The notes under the pieces: model-generated | The model's input: only the letters and a program-made list of their open reading frames with translations | Told to the model about the DNA's origin: nothing | Database searches by the model: none | Shown: in pieces, positions 19,042-26,763 of the stretch | Position numbering within the stretch: the stretch's first letter is position 1 | Layout: the number at the start of each line of letters is the position of its first letter | Assembly (NCBI RefSeq): GCF_028713855.1 | Contig: NZ_JAQTNN010000010.1 | Span: 1-64,000 of the forward strand | Length of the DNA: 64,000 nt | Origin: Sulfuricurvum sp. | Lineage (GTDB): Bacteria > Campylobacterota > Campylobacteria > Campylobacterales > Sulfurimonadaceae | Reading direction: 5' to 3' | Made by a program: the position numbers and the translations under genes

Positions 19042-19851
19042 ATGGAGAATTCCCTTTTCTCTAAGCCGCGCGATCTCTTCTTAGACGTAGTTAACCCGCG
19101 TGACTACGTACAGATCGATAGCGTGTCCCATATGTACCAATCTCTGAAAAATTCGGTACAAAAACCCCTTAAAATGATTTTACTTTACGGCAGACCTGGA
19201 ACTGGTAAAAGTATGCTGTTGCACAAGCTGCATCATGATCTTTCCAAACACCAAAAAGTATTAATGGTCTCGACTCCTATTGTGGATGAGGACGATTTTT
19301 TACGAGTATTGGCACAAAATATTTTTGGTCATGCACCGCGGGAAGTAATGACACTAAACCGCTTTTTAGAAATTGCTTCCGCTCTATCCTTATCGGATAT
19401 TCCAATTGTCTTACTGGATGAAGCACAGCTTTACACCACCTCACTAATGGAAAAAATACGACTTATCTCAGATGCCAGAGCAATTAAATTTGTTATTACT
19501 CTGCACAAAACGGATAAAGAAGATATTATCGCGAAAGAGCATTTTCAAACCCGTATATGGGAAAGTATAGAGCTCCGGAATGCCTCTTGCGAAGAACTAA
19601 AAATATATGTACAGAAAAAACTTCTCAAAGCCAATTGTTTCGATGTTGCCAATATGTTTAATGATAAGAATATGAAGTTGGTTACTGGCCTAACGAGAGG
19701 TAACTATCGTGAAACCAATAAACTGCTCTATTCTCTATTTAGCCTATATTGTTGGTATGAAGAGAATAATCCATCGGCTATAAAGTATAATTCTATCAAA
19801 CCAAAATGGATCGAAATGGCCGCCATTCATACCGGGTTAATTCATGCTTAA
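19042..19851 (+). CDS. mshM: AAA ATPase, MshM/ExeA-like
   Basis: 269 residues, cytoplasmic. Walker A GRPGTGKS (about 50-57) and Walker B IVLLDEAQ (about 131-138) are clear. The protein is like MshM and the N-terminal half of ExeA/GspA, ATPases that help the secretin or pilus base assemble through peptidoglycan. It lacks a C-terminal peptidoglycan-binding domain. It starts four bases after the secretin stop and overlaps the next gene by eight bases. Confidence 0.85.
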   Translation: MENSLFSKPRDLFLDVVNPRDYVQIDSVSHMYQSLKNSVQKPLKMILLYGRPGTGKSMLLHKLHHDLSKHQKVLMVSTPIVDEDDFLRVLAQNIFGHAPREVMTLNRFLEIASALSLSDIPIVLLDEAQLYTTSLMEKIRLISDARAIKFVITLHKTDKEDIIAKEHFQTRIWESIELRNASCEELKIYVQKKLLKANCFDVANMFNDKNMKLVTGLTRGNYRETNKLLYSLFSLYCWYEENNPSAIKYNSIKPKWIEMAAIHTGLIHA

Positions 19852-20602
19852 TATTAAAAACTTAGAGCGCCGCTGGCTCAAATACAAGATACTTTCCTAT
19901 TTACCTTATATTGCTACATTCTTTCTATCTTTATCAATCCTTGTTGGAATTTCAATGTGGATGCATTCGAATAAATCTGTTATTAAACAAGATAACAACA
20001 CCACATATACCACTACTGTATTATCAAAACCTACAAGACCTACCGCTATTGAAGAAAATACAACTTTTATTGAACCTTCAATGGAGTTTGTTCAATCCTT
20101 TCAAAATACTCCGTCAACTCCTGAAGTAACACCACCACATACTACGACTATGAAAAAACTGATTCAACAGCCAATTAATACTGTACTAACCGCCCCAAAA
20201 ACAATCACTATGCCAGAATACTCACCTCCACCTGCAACTGTTGCAACACCATCCAAAACAAGCAGTAACAATCAATCTCTTTCCATCAATCGTGATGAGT
20301 CAAAACTTGATATTGATAGTTTAATACAGCGATTTAAAGAGACGTCCAATGCTAATCTTGGTCTTTTTATTGCACGTTATTATTATGATCATGGAAATTA
20401 CAATGAAGCTTATAACTATGCTTTAAAAACGAATAATTCTAATAATCGAATCGATGAAAGCTGGATTATTTTTGCAAAAACCCTTGTCAAACTTGGTAAA
20501 CCCGATCAAGCAAAAAAAACGCTTCAGTTCTACATATCACAATCCAATTCAGAAAATGCAAAAGGGTTATTAGATGCAATCGAAAATGGTAGTTTCAAAT
20601 GA
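19844..20602 (+). CDS. Single-pass membrane protein with Pro/Thr-rich linker and TPR-like C-terminus (MshN-like)
   Basis: 252 residues: one membrane segment (about 17-40), a low-complexity Pro/Thr/Asn linker (about 45-140), and a helical C-terminal part (NLGLFIARYYYDHGNYNEAY, then WIIFAKTLVKLGKPDQAKK) that reads as TPR repeats. MSHA clusters encode MshN, a membrane-anchored TPR protein, immediately after MshM, and this gene occupies that place. Sequence similarity cannot be judged by eye, so the name is positional. Confidence 0.6.
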   Translation: MLNIKNLERRWLKYKILSYLPYIATFFLSLSILVGISMWMHSNKSVIKQDNNTTYTTTVLSKPTRPTAIEENTTFIEPSMEFVQSFQNTPSTPEVTPPHTTTMKKLIQQPINTVLTAPKTITMPEYSPPPATVATPSKTSSNNQSLSINRDESKLDIDSLIQRFKETSNANLGLFIARYYYDHGNYNEAYNYALKTNNSNNRIDESWIIFAKTLVKLGKPDQAKKTLQFYISQSNSENAKGLLDAIENGSFK

Positions 20603-21141
20603 AATTATTATTATCTTTCTTTCTTTTTTTAACTCACAGTTTATACGCAGATGTAAGTCAAAAGCTTTTTGAACTATATCAGAAAGGGATGTATAACGAA
20701 GCATGTCATTATGGATACAGTTTTTTTTCACAAAATGAGAATAATGAACCTTTTGTATCATTAGTTGGATTTTCATGTCTTAAATCAGATCAAATCGATC
20801 GCCTCTCTCCTGTCATCTCAACATTATCAGAAACTCCTGATGCAAGAGCAAACAGTGCCTATTTTAGTCTTATTCTTATGCAAAAGAAACTTTTAATGCG
20901 TGCTTTATATGATAATCAACCCATACAAAATCTAAAATTTCCAACCAGCAGCTATATTCTTTCTAAAGTATTTGATCTCTATGTTAAAAATCCAAAAAAA
21001 AGTGATATCATTAAAGAGTATATAGACCCTATCAATTCAAGACAAGGTTATAAACTTTATACAACTCAAGTTAATGGACAAAAGTCCATAGTTGTAGATG
21101 AATATTATGATAAAATATTAACCTTTCATCACATATATTAA
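20599..21141 (+). CDS. Exported protein of unknown function in pilus/secretion cluster
   Basis: 180 residues with a signal peptide (MKLLLSFFLFLTHSLYA) and a helical body with one TPR-like stretch (LFELYQKGMYNEACHYGYSF). It overlaps the preceding gene by four bases and is 15 bases before the ATPase gene, so it belongs to the same operon. No family is recognised. The helical repeat and periplasmic location suggest a scaffold or secretin-associated role. Confidence 0.65.
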   Translation: MKLLLSFFLFLTHSLYADVSQKLFELYQKGMYNEACHYGYSFFSQNENNEPFVSLVGFSCLKSDQIDRLSPVISTLSETPDARANSAYFSLILMQKKLLMRALYDNQPIQNLKFPTSSYILSKVFDLYVKNPKKSDIIKEYIDPINSRQGYKLYTTQVNGQKSIVVDEYYDKILTFHHIY

Positions 21142-21155
21142 AAAAGGGATAAGAT

Positions 21156-22892
21156 ATGGATCGCATTACCCATGATTTACTTGAAAAACGCCATATCACT
21201 CAACAGCAAATTGATCGTCTAACATCACGTGGTGTTCAAGATGATACCGTATTGGAAACGCTTACTAAAGTCGGTGCAGTATCAATCAATTTTATTAAAC
21301 GTTTTATTGTTGAACAGATTCGTCTCGGACGTTATGAACTATCAATTATTAAAAACTACCATTTTCTAGATGAAACATCTATATTGACCCATTTAGCAGA
21401 AGTCATTGAAGTTCCTTTTATCGATCTTGATTCCATCGATATGGATTATCGTTTGGTGGAAAAGATTCCAACCACGCAACTTAAGCGGTACAATGCACTT
21501 CCTATTTCTCAAGATGACATGTATGTAGTAGTCGCCTTCGCTGATCCGCTTAATATTGAAGCTCAAGAATCAATTCAACGTCTTTTTCCACGAAAATCGC
21601 TTAAACTTGCAGTTGCCACAGAAAAACAAATTCAAGCCTATTTATTTAAAATGGAGCTCAAAGACAGTGTCAAAGAGCTTGTAACCAATATTCGTAACGA
21701 ATTACGTAATATAGGAACCATAGAAGAACAACAAGAAGCCTCATCAATTTTGCAACTTATCGATGTTATTCTTAAAGCCTGTATCAAAGGTCGTGCGAGT
21801 GATATACATATCGAACCTACTGAAAGGAACTGTGTTGTTCGTGGGCGTATTGACGGTAAATTAGCAGAAATATTTATTTTTGATAGAGATATCTATCCAC
21901 CGTTAGCTTCGCGTATCAAACTTTTAGCCAATCTAGATATTGCTGAACGTCGAAAACCACAAGATGGCCGTTTTTCCGCTATGGTAATGGATGCAGAATT
22001 TGATTTCCGTCTCTCTACTTTGCCAATCATTTACGGTGAATCAATTGTTATGCGTATCTTGGATAAAACTAAAGCATTAGTAAAACTCGAAGACTCAGGA
22101 ATGGATTCAGAAAGTTATCAAAAACTTATTAAAGGGCTTCAGTCTCCTTTTGGAATCATTTTAGTTACCGGACCTACCGGAAGCGGTAAAACGACTACTC
22201 TCTACGGAGCATTGAATGAACTTCGTAACGTCGAAGATAAAGTCATTACCGTCGAAGATCCGGTTGAGTATCGAATGAATCTGATTCAACAAGTACAGGT
22301 TAACCCGAAAGTAGGTTTGTCTTTTGCCGATGCACTTCGTTCAATTCTTCGTCAAGACCCCGATAAAATCATGATCGGAGAAATTCGAGACCATGAAACT
22401 CTCGAAATCGCAATCAAAGCAGCGCTCACCGGTCACTTGGTTATTTCTACACTCCATACCAATGATGCTATCAGTGCTATCCCCCGTATGTCCGATATGG
22501 GAATTGAACCTTACCTCATCAGCGGTGCTCTCGTTGCCGTTCAAGCTCAACGATTAGTACGAAGAATTTGTACTCACTGTAAAAAAGAAACTGATATCCC
22601 TCAAAATCTTCTTCAAGAATACAGTTCATTTATTCCTCCTCATACCGTTTTTTATGAGGGAGCAGGATGTAAGGAGTGCAATGGATCGGGATATATGGGA
22701 CGTGAAATGATCTGTGAAGTTCTACCTATCACGGAAGAAATTGCCAGTATGATCGCCAGAGGAGCATCCAAAGATGATTTAACAAAAGAGGCAAAGAGGG
22801 AAGGCTTTGTAGGAATGTTCGAAAATGGTATGGCCAAAGCAGTTCACGGGATCACAACATTAGATGAAATATTAAGGGTGGCAAAAGGATGA
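21156..22892 (+). CDS. mshE: Type II/IV pilus assembly ATPase (GspE/PilB/MshE family)
   Basis: 578 residues. The N-terminal GspE N-domain spans about 1-150. The ATPase core has Walker A (GPTGSGKTTTLYG, about 338-350), the Asp box, Walker B-type GEIRDHETLEIA and the His box STLHTNDA. A zinc-binding CxxC pair follows (CTHCK and CKECNGSGYMGR), as in extension ATPases. It powers pseudopilus or pilus extension from the cytoplasmic face. The GspF-like platform gene overlaps its stop by four bases. Confidence 0.93.
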   Translation: MDRITHDLLEKRHITQQQIDRLTSRGVQDDTVLETLTKVGAVSINFIKRFIVEQIRLGRYELSIIKNYHFLDETSILTHLAEVIEVPFIDLDSIDMDYRLVEKIPTTQLKRYNALPISQDDMYVVVAFADPLNIEAQESIQRLFPRKSLKLAVATEKQIQAYLFKMELKDSVKELVTNIRNELRNIGTIEEQQEASSILQLIDVILKACIKGRASDIHIEPTERNCVVRGRIDGKLAEIFIFDRDIYPPLASRIKLLANLDIAERRKPQDGRFSAMVMDAEFDFRLSTLPIIYGESIVMRILDKTKALVKLEDSGMDSESYQKLIKGLQSPFGIILVTGPTGSGKTTTLYGALNELRNVEDKVITVEDPVEYRMNLIQQVQVNPKVGLSFADALRSILRQDPDKIMIGEIRDHETLEIAIKAALTGHLVISTLHTNDAISAIPRMSDMGIEPYLISGALVAVQAQRLVRRICTHCKKETDIPQNLLQEYSSFIPPHTVFYEGAGCKECNGSGYMGREMICEVLPITEEIASMIARGASKDDLTKEAKREGFVGMFENGMAKAVHGITTLDEILRVAKG

Positions 22893-24136
22893 AATATTTT
22901 ATAGTAACAATTCTGACTAAAGGGAAAAAAAGTGAGCAAAGTCTCTATGCCGAAAACAAAAAGGAAGCTCACTACTTAGCAAAAATAAAATATTCAGGAA
23001 TGATTTTAAAAGTAGCTGAATCATCTCCTCCTCTCGAAGATCAGTTGCGTCGATTTAAAGAGAGTCTATTCTCTAATATCAAAAAACGCAAACTTAAGCA
23101 AGATGCTCTTATTGCTGCCATTCGACAACTTGCTGTTATGACGAATGCCGGAATATCAATTCATGATTCATTGAGAGAAATTGCTGATTCTACTTCAGAT
23201 AAAGTACTCCAAACTGTACTTGGAACAATGTCTGAAGATATTAATGCAGGACACAGTCTCTCCCATTCAGCCAATAAATTTTCTTTTGAGCTAGGAAATC
23301 TTTCCTTAGCAATGATTGAATTGGGAGAGAAAACAGGTAATATGGCCGAAGCACTTCATAAGCTTGGCGATATGCTTGAAGAAATTCGACGAAATATTAT
23401 CAAATTTAAAAAAGCAATGGCCTATCCGCGAAACGTCATGATTGCTATGGCTATTGCATTTACAATTCTCATTTCATACGTTGTGCCAAAATTTAAGACA
23501 ATGTTTGAAAAGTTCCATGCTGAATTACCTATTCCTACTAAAATACTCCTATTTTTGGAGCATGTTTTTAATACATATGGTCTCTATGTAATTGTAGGAA
23601 TCTTTATTTTTCTATTTATTTTTACCTATATGCTTAATCATAATCGCAATTTTCGTTACAAATGGCATCAAGTCTTACTTAAAACCTACCTGATTAAAAA
23701 CATCATCATGTATGCTACACTCAACCGATTCACCTTGGTCTTTTCTGAACTTGTTCGTGCCGGTATCCCGATAGCAGAAGCATTAGAAACTTCAATTGCA
23801 ATGGTTGACAATCTCCCTTTGCAAGAGCGCCTGCTAACTGTTCGATCAGCCGTTGAAAAAGGGGGAACCCTCCATATTGGTTTACAAGAAACCGGATTAT
23901 TTGAAAATATGATTATTCAAATGATTTCTGCAGGTGAATCGAGCGGTCAGCTCGATGCTATGATGCAAAAAGTCATGGAGTATTATAAAATGCGGTTTGA
24001 TGCAATTATCGATGGTCTTTCTGAAGCAGTTGAACCTATCATGTTGTTTGTCATAGCTGTTTTAGTCACATTGTTGGCACTTGGAATATTTTTACCAATG
24101 TGGGATTTAGGAAATGCTGTTCAAAATAAACATTAA
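22889..24136 (+). CDS. mshG: Type II secretion/pilus platform protein (GspF/PilC/MshG family)
   Basis: 415 residues with two T2SF domains (about 65-190 and 275-400) and three membrane segments near 183-203, 228-248 and 380-405. Typical pieces are LAVMTNAGISIHDSLREIADS in the first repeat and FSELVRAGIPIAEALE in the second. It is the inner-membrane polytopic platform that couples the ATPase to (pseudo)pilin insertion. It ends the nine-gene cluster; no pilin or prepilin peptidase gene follows. Confidence 0.92.
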   Translation: MKYFIVTILTKGKKSEQSLYAENKKEAHYLAKIKYSGMILKVAESSPPLEDQLRRFKESLFSNIKKRKLKQDALIAAIRQLAVMTNAGISIHDSLREIADSTSDKVLQTVLGTMSEDINAGHSLSHSANKFSFELGNLSLAMIELGEKTGNMAEALHKLGDMLEEIRRNIIKFKKAMAYPRNVMIAMAIAFTILISYVVPKFKTMFEKFHAELPIPTKILLFLEHVFNTYGLYVIVGIFIFLFIFTYMLNHNRNFRYKWHQVLLKTYLIKNIIMYATLNRFTLVFSELVRAGIPIAEALETSIAMVDNLPLQERLLTVRSAVEKGGTLHIGLQETGLFENMIIQMISAGESSGQLDAMMQKVMEYYKMRFDAIIDGLSEAVEPIMLFVIAVLVTLLALGIFLPMWDLGNAVQNKH

Positions 24137-24142
24137 GGGATA

Positions 24143-24166
24143 AAAGGAGCACAATATTGTTCCTTT
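24143..24166. terminator. Hairpin between convergent mshG and helicase genes
   Basis: AAAGGA and TCCTTT pair around an inner ACA/TGT stem with a small bulge, followed on the plus strand by a T-rich stretch (CTTATT). Its position between two convergent stops fits a bidirectional terminator. Confidence 0.5.
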
Positions 24167-24171
24167 CTTAT

Positions 24172-26247
24172 TCACTCCGAAATGGTCCCTTTTACCACCA
24201 ATGCCGCATATGTTTCATCTTTTGGGATAAGGCCTGCCTCAAATAAAAATTGCGACGGGATAAAATTGCTCTTCTTAATTTTATCATACTTCGCATAACT
24301 CAAAAAGAGTCTATCCTTTGCTCGAGTAACCGAAACATAAAAAAGCCGTCGTTCTTCTTCGATACTTCCGCTTCGACTCATCAGTTTTCGGTTTGGAAAT
24401 CGTCCATCCATTAAATCAATGACATAAACTTCCTGATACTCCAATCCCTTAGAAGCATGAATGCTAAGTAGATGAACCCCTTCGCCTTGTGTAAGATCCT
24501 GAGAACCTAAAACCATCGCATTCAAAAACCGCTCATGCTCTTTATAGGGGCGAGAGAGCTCGAATAAAATAGTACATTTTCTACGAATTCGCTCTTGTGA
24601 TTCCGTTTTTACACGTTCATCAATAGATCCATTCTCTGTCATAGCCCGTCTTGTTGAAAGCATCTCTATAACATGCCCATATAAGGCTGAAAGAGCTATT
24701 TTTTGTACCGCTGCTTTTGGTTCTTTTAGATCACGTAACTGACGAAAAAGGGTAAAAAGGTCGTGTAAAAAGGTAGCCGAATCTTTCGTAAGTTTGGCAT
24801 GTTTTAAAATCGGATTTCCCATAAAATTCGGATCAAATCCGAGTTTTGCGAATCGACCCGCACTCCCGAGTTCAGCATAATCATCAAAAAGTCCCAATTG
24901 ATGATTAAGCCGTCGTTTATCAAACGGATTCGATATTTCTGAATCAGGGGAATACAAGCCGCGCAAAAACGAACCTCGACCTAATTTTTGCAGGGCTACA
25001 AAAAGATCTTTGGCAATCGCGCTCCCTACCCCTTTTGCATAATCAAACAAATGAATAAATGCCATCATATCAGATTCATTGACGAGTAACGTGTACATAT
25101 CCAAAAGAGCTTTGATCTCTTTGGAATCAAAAAAACTGGTGCCTCCACGTCGACGGCAAGCAATTCCCATCTCCCGAAGCGTCGCTTCTATCCCATCTGC
25201 CGAAGCGTTATTGCGAAAAATAACCGCGATCTCTTCTCGATTAGTAGACGAATCACCGATTTTTTGGGCAATCCCGTGATATTGATCAAACAGTTCATCA
25301 TAGATAAGGAGTGCGGGACTTTGTGCTTCGTGATTACGAGTCACTTCAAGTGCTTTGGGATAAATCCGTTCATTATAGGCAATTACCGTATTTGCCAGGG
25401 AAAGGATGGGGATAGTTGAGCGATAATTTTTGTTGAGGGTATAAACCTCAGCGTCGGGAAAATTAGTCGTAAAGGAACCGATAATTGAGATATCAGCACC
25501 GTTAAAAGCATAAATACTTTGATCATAATCTCCAACACAGAAGAGTGACGGCGGACGCATAGCGTTAATTAATGTCCCTTGAAGAGCATTGGTATCTTGG
25601 TACTCGTCGATCAATACCTCTTTATACCCCAGATCACTTTCCCGCGCGAGATCGCGCATGTGAAGAAGAAGATCGTTAAAGTTGACAAAACCATACTCTT
25701 TTTTCAATGCTTCGAACTCATCAATAATATCAGCATAGATAGCAGCATAAACGGCATGCTCATCTTGCCGCGTTAGTATCCACTCTTCAAAATTAACACT
25801 AAGTTCCGTATTTTGGTAGAACGAATAGACATCATAAAGATAATTGGCACCGTATGCCGATGTTGCACAATCGATGTGGCTAAATGTTCGTTTTTCATAA
25901 ACGCTTCGGAAAAGTGTTTTAAGCTCACGCGGCTGTTTGAGAACCACTTTTCCCTCTTTACGTTTGAGCCATCGATAGCTAACGGCGTGAAACGTCCCCG
26001 CATCGATTTTGGAGGCGATTTCCCGTCCGAAAAACGCTGCTACCCGCTCCACCATCTCCTGAGCTGCTTTGTTGGTAAAAGTTAGAAGCAATATTTCTTC
26101 GGGTTTTACGTTCTGAGAGATAAGATAAGCAATTCTTCCTACAATCGTAGAGGTTTTCCCTGTACCGGCAGATGCAATAATAAGATTATGGCCATAGGGA
26201 GCAGTTGCGGCAGTATATTGCTGCTCGTTGAGACGGGAGAGTGGCAA
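24172..26247 (-). CDS. UvrD/Rep/PcrA-family 3'-5' DNA helicase
   Basis: 691 residues, superfamily 1A. Motif Ia/I: IIASAGTGKTSTIVGRI (Walker A, about residues 23-40) and LLLTFTNKAAQEM; motif II: VLIDEYQDTNALQ; motif III: GDYDQSIYAFNGA; motif IV: LNKNYRS; motif V/VI: LLSIHASKGLEYQEVYV and RRLFYVSVTRAK. It is shorter than E. coli UvrD (720). A role in repair or replication restart is expected. It appears monocistronic, with fliW 36 bases upstream on the same strand. Confidence 0.93.
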   Translation of the reverse strand: MPLSRLNEQQYTAATAPYGHNLIIASAGTGKTSTIVGRIAYLISQNVKPEEILLLTFTNKAAQEMVERVAAFFGREIASKIDAGTFHAVSYRWLKRKEGKVVLKQPRELKTLFRSVYEKRTFSHIDCATSAYGANYLYDVYSFYQNTELSVNFEEWILTRQDEHAVYAAIYADIIDEFEALKKEYGFVNFNDLLLHMRDLARESDLGYKEVLIDEYQDTNALQGTLINAMRPPSLFCVGDYDQSIYAFNGADISIIGSFTTNFPDAEVYTLNKNYRSTIPILSLANTVIAYNERIYPKALEVTRNHEAQSPALLIYDELFDQYHGIAQKIGDSSTNREEIAVIFRNNASADGIEATLREMGIACRRRGGTSFFDSKEIKALLDMYTLLVNESDMMAFIHLFDYAKGVGSAIAKDLFVALQKLGRGSFLRGLYSPDSEISNPFDKRRLNHQLGLFDDYAELGSAGRFAKLGFDPNFMGNPILKHAKLTKDSATFLHDLFTLFRQLRDLKEPKAAVQKIALSALYGHVIEMLSTRRAMTENGSIDERVKTESQERIRRKCTILFELSRPYKEHERFLNAMVLGSQDLTQGEGVHLLSIHASKGLEYQEVYVIDLMDGRFPNRKLMSRSGSIEEERRLFYVSVTRAKDRLFLSYAKYDKIKKSNFIPSQFLFEAGLIPKDETYAALVVKGTISE

Positions 26248-26283
26248 GAGGCTCCTTAAAGCCCCTTCACAATAGGAGCTAAA

Positions 26284-26667
26284 TTATGATTTAAATTTTT
26301 TGATCGGTTCGGCTAAACCGAAACCGGGATGATTTTTCACATCCAATACCGCTTGAGCCATAGTCGCATTGTCTTGATTAAAAATAAGCGGAGCTAGGAA
26401 GTTGATGCACGATTCATCGAGCGGGTCTTGAATAATGGCGATATTATATACCACTACCTTTGAATCTTCATTAATATCCAACAATACACGAATCGCAGTA
26501 GGGAGGTCAAACGAATATTCACGTAAAAGATAGGGATTAACGACCGTGAAACTGATAGCACTCCCATCACAACTTTTTAAAGTGGCAAACATCTCATCAA
26601 TTTGGCTCAATTCTACCTTGCTTACCTGATCAAATCCTAAGATCGTTGACTTTACATCATATTGCAT
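26284..26667 (-). CDS. fliW: Flagellar assembly factor FliW
   Basis: 127 residues, typical FliW length. FliW binds CsrA and flagellin and so links flagellin synthesis to its secretion. The opening (VKSTILGFDQVSKVELSQID), the internal FTVVNPYLLREYSFDLP and NFLAPLIFNQDNATMAQAVL correspond to conserved FliW segments. It lies divergent to valS. Confidence 0.92.
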   Translation of the reverse strand: MQYDVKSTILGFDQVSKVELSQIDEMFATLKSCDGSAISFTVVNPYLLREYSFDLPTAIRVLLDINEDSKVVVYNIAIIQDPLDESCINFLAPLIFNQDNATMAQAVLDVKNHPGFGLAEPIKKFKS

Positions 26668-26726
26668 GCTTTACCTTTGATAATTAATAATTACAATAAA
26701 GCAATTAGCGTTCCTCTGAAATTTGG

Positions 26727-26732
26727 TATAAT
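26727..26732 (+). promoter_or_regulatory. Extended -10 promoter element of valS
   Basis: TATAAT preceded by TTGG (extended -10 like) lies 32 bases before the valS ATG, giving an expected leader of about 25 bases. This is too short for a T-box or attenuator. Confidence 0.55.
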
Positions 26733-26763
26733 TCGCGATATTATTTGTACCCAAGGCCTTATT

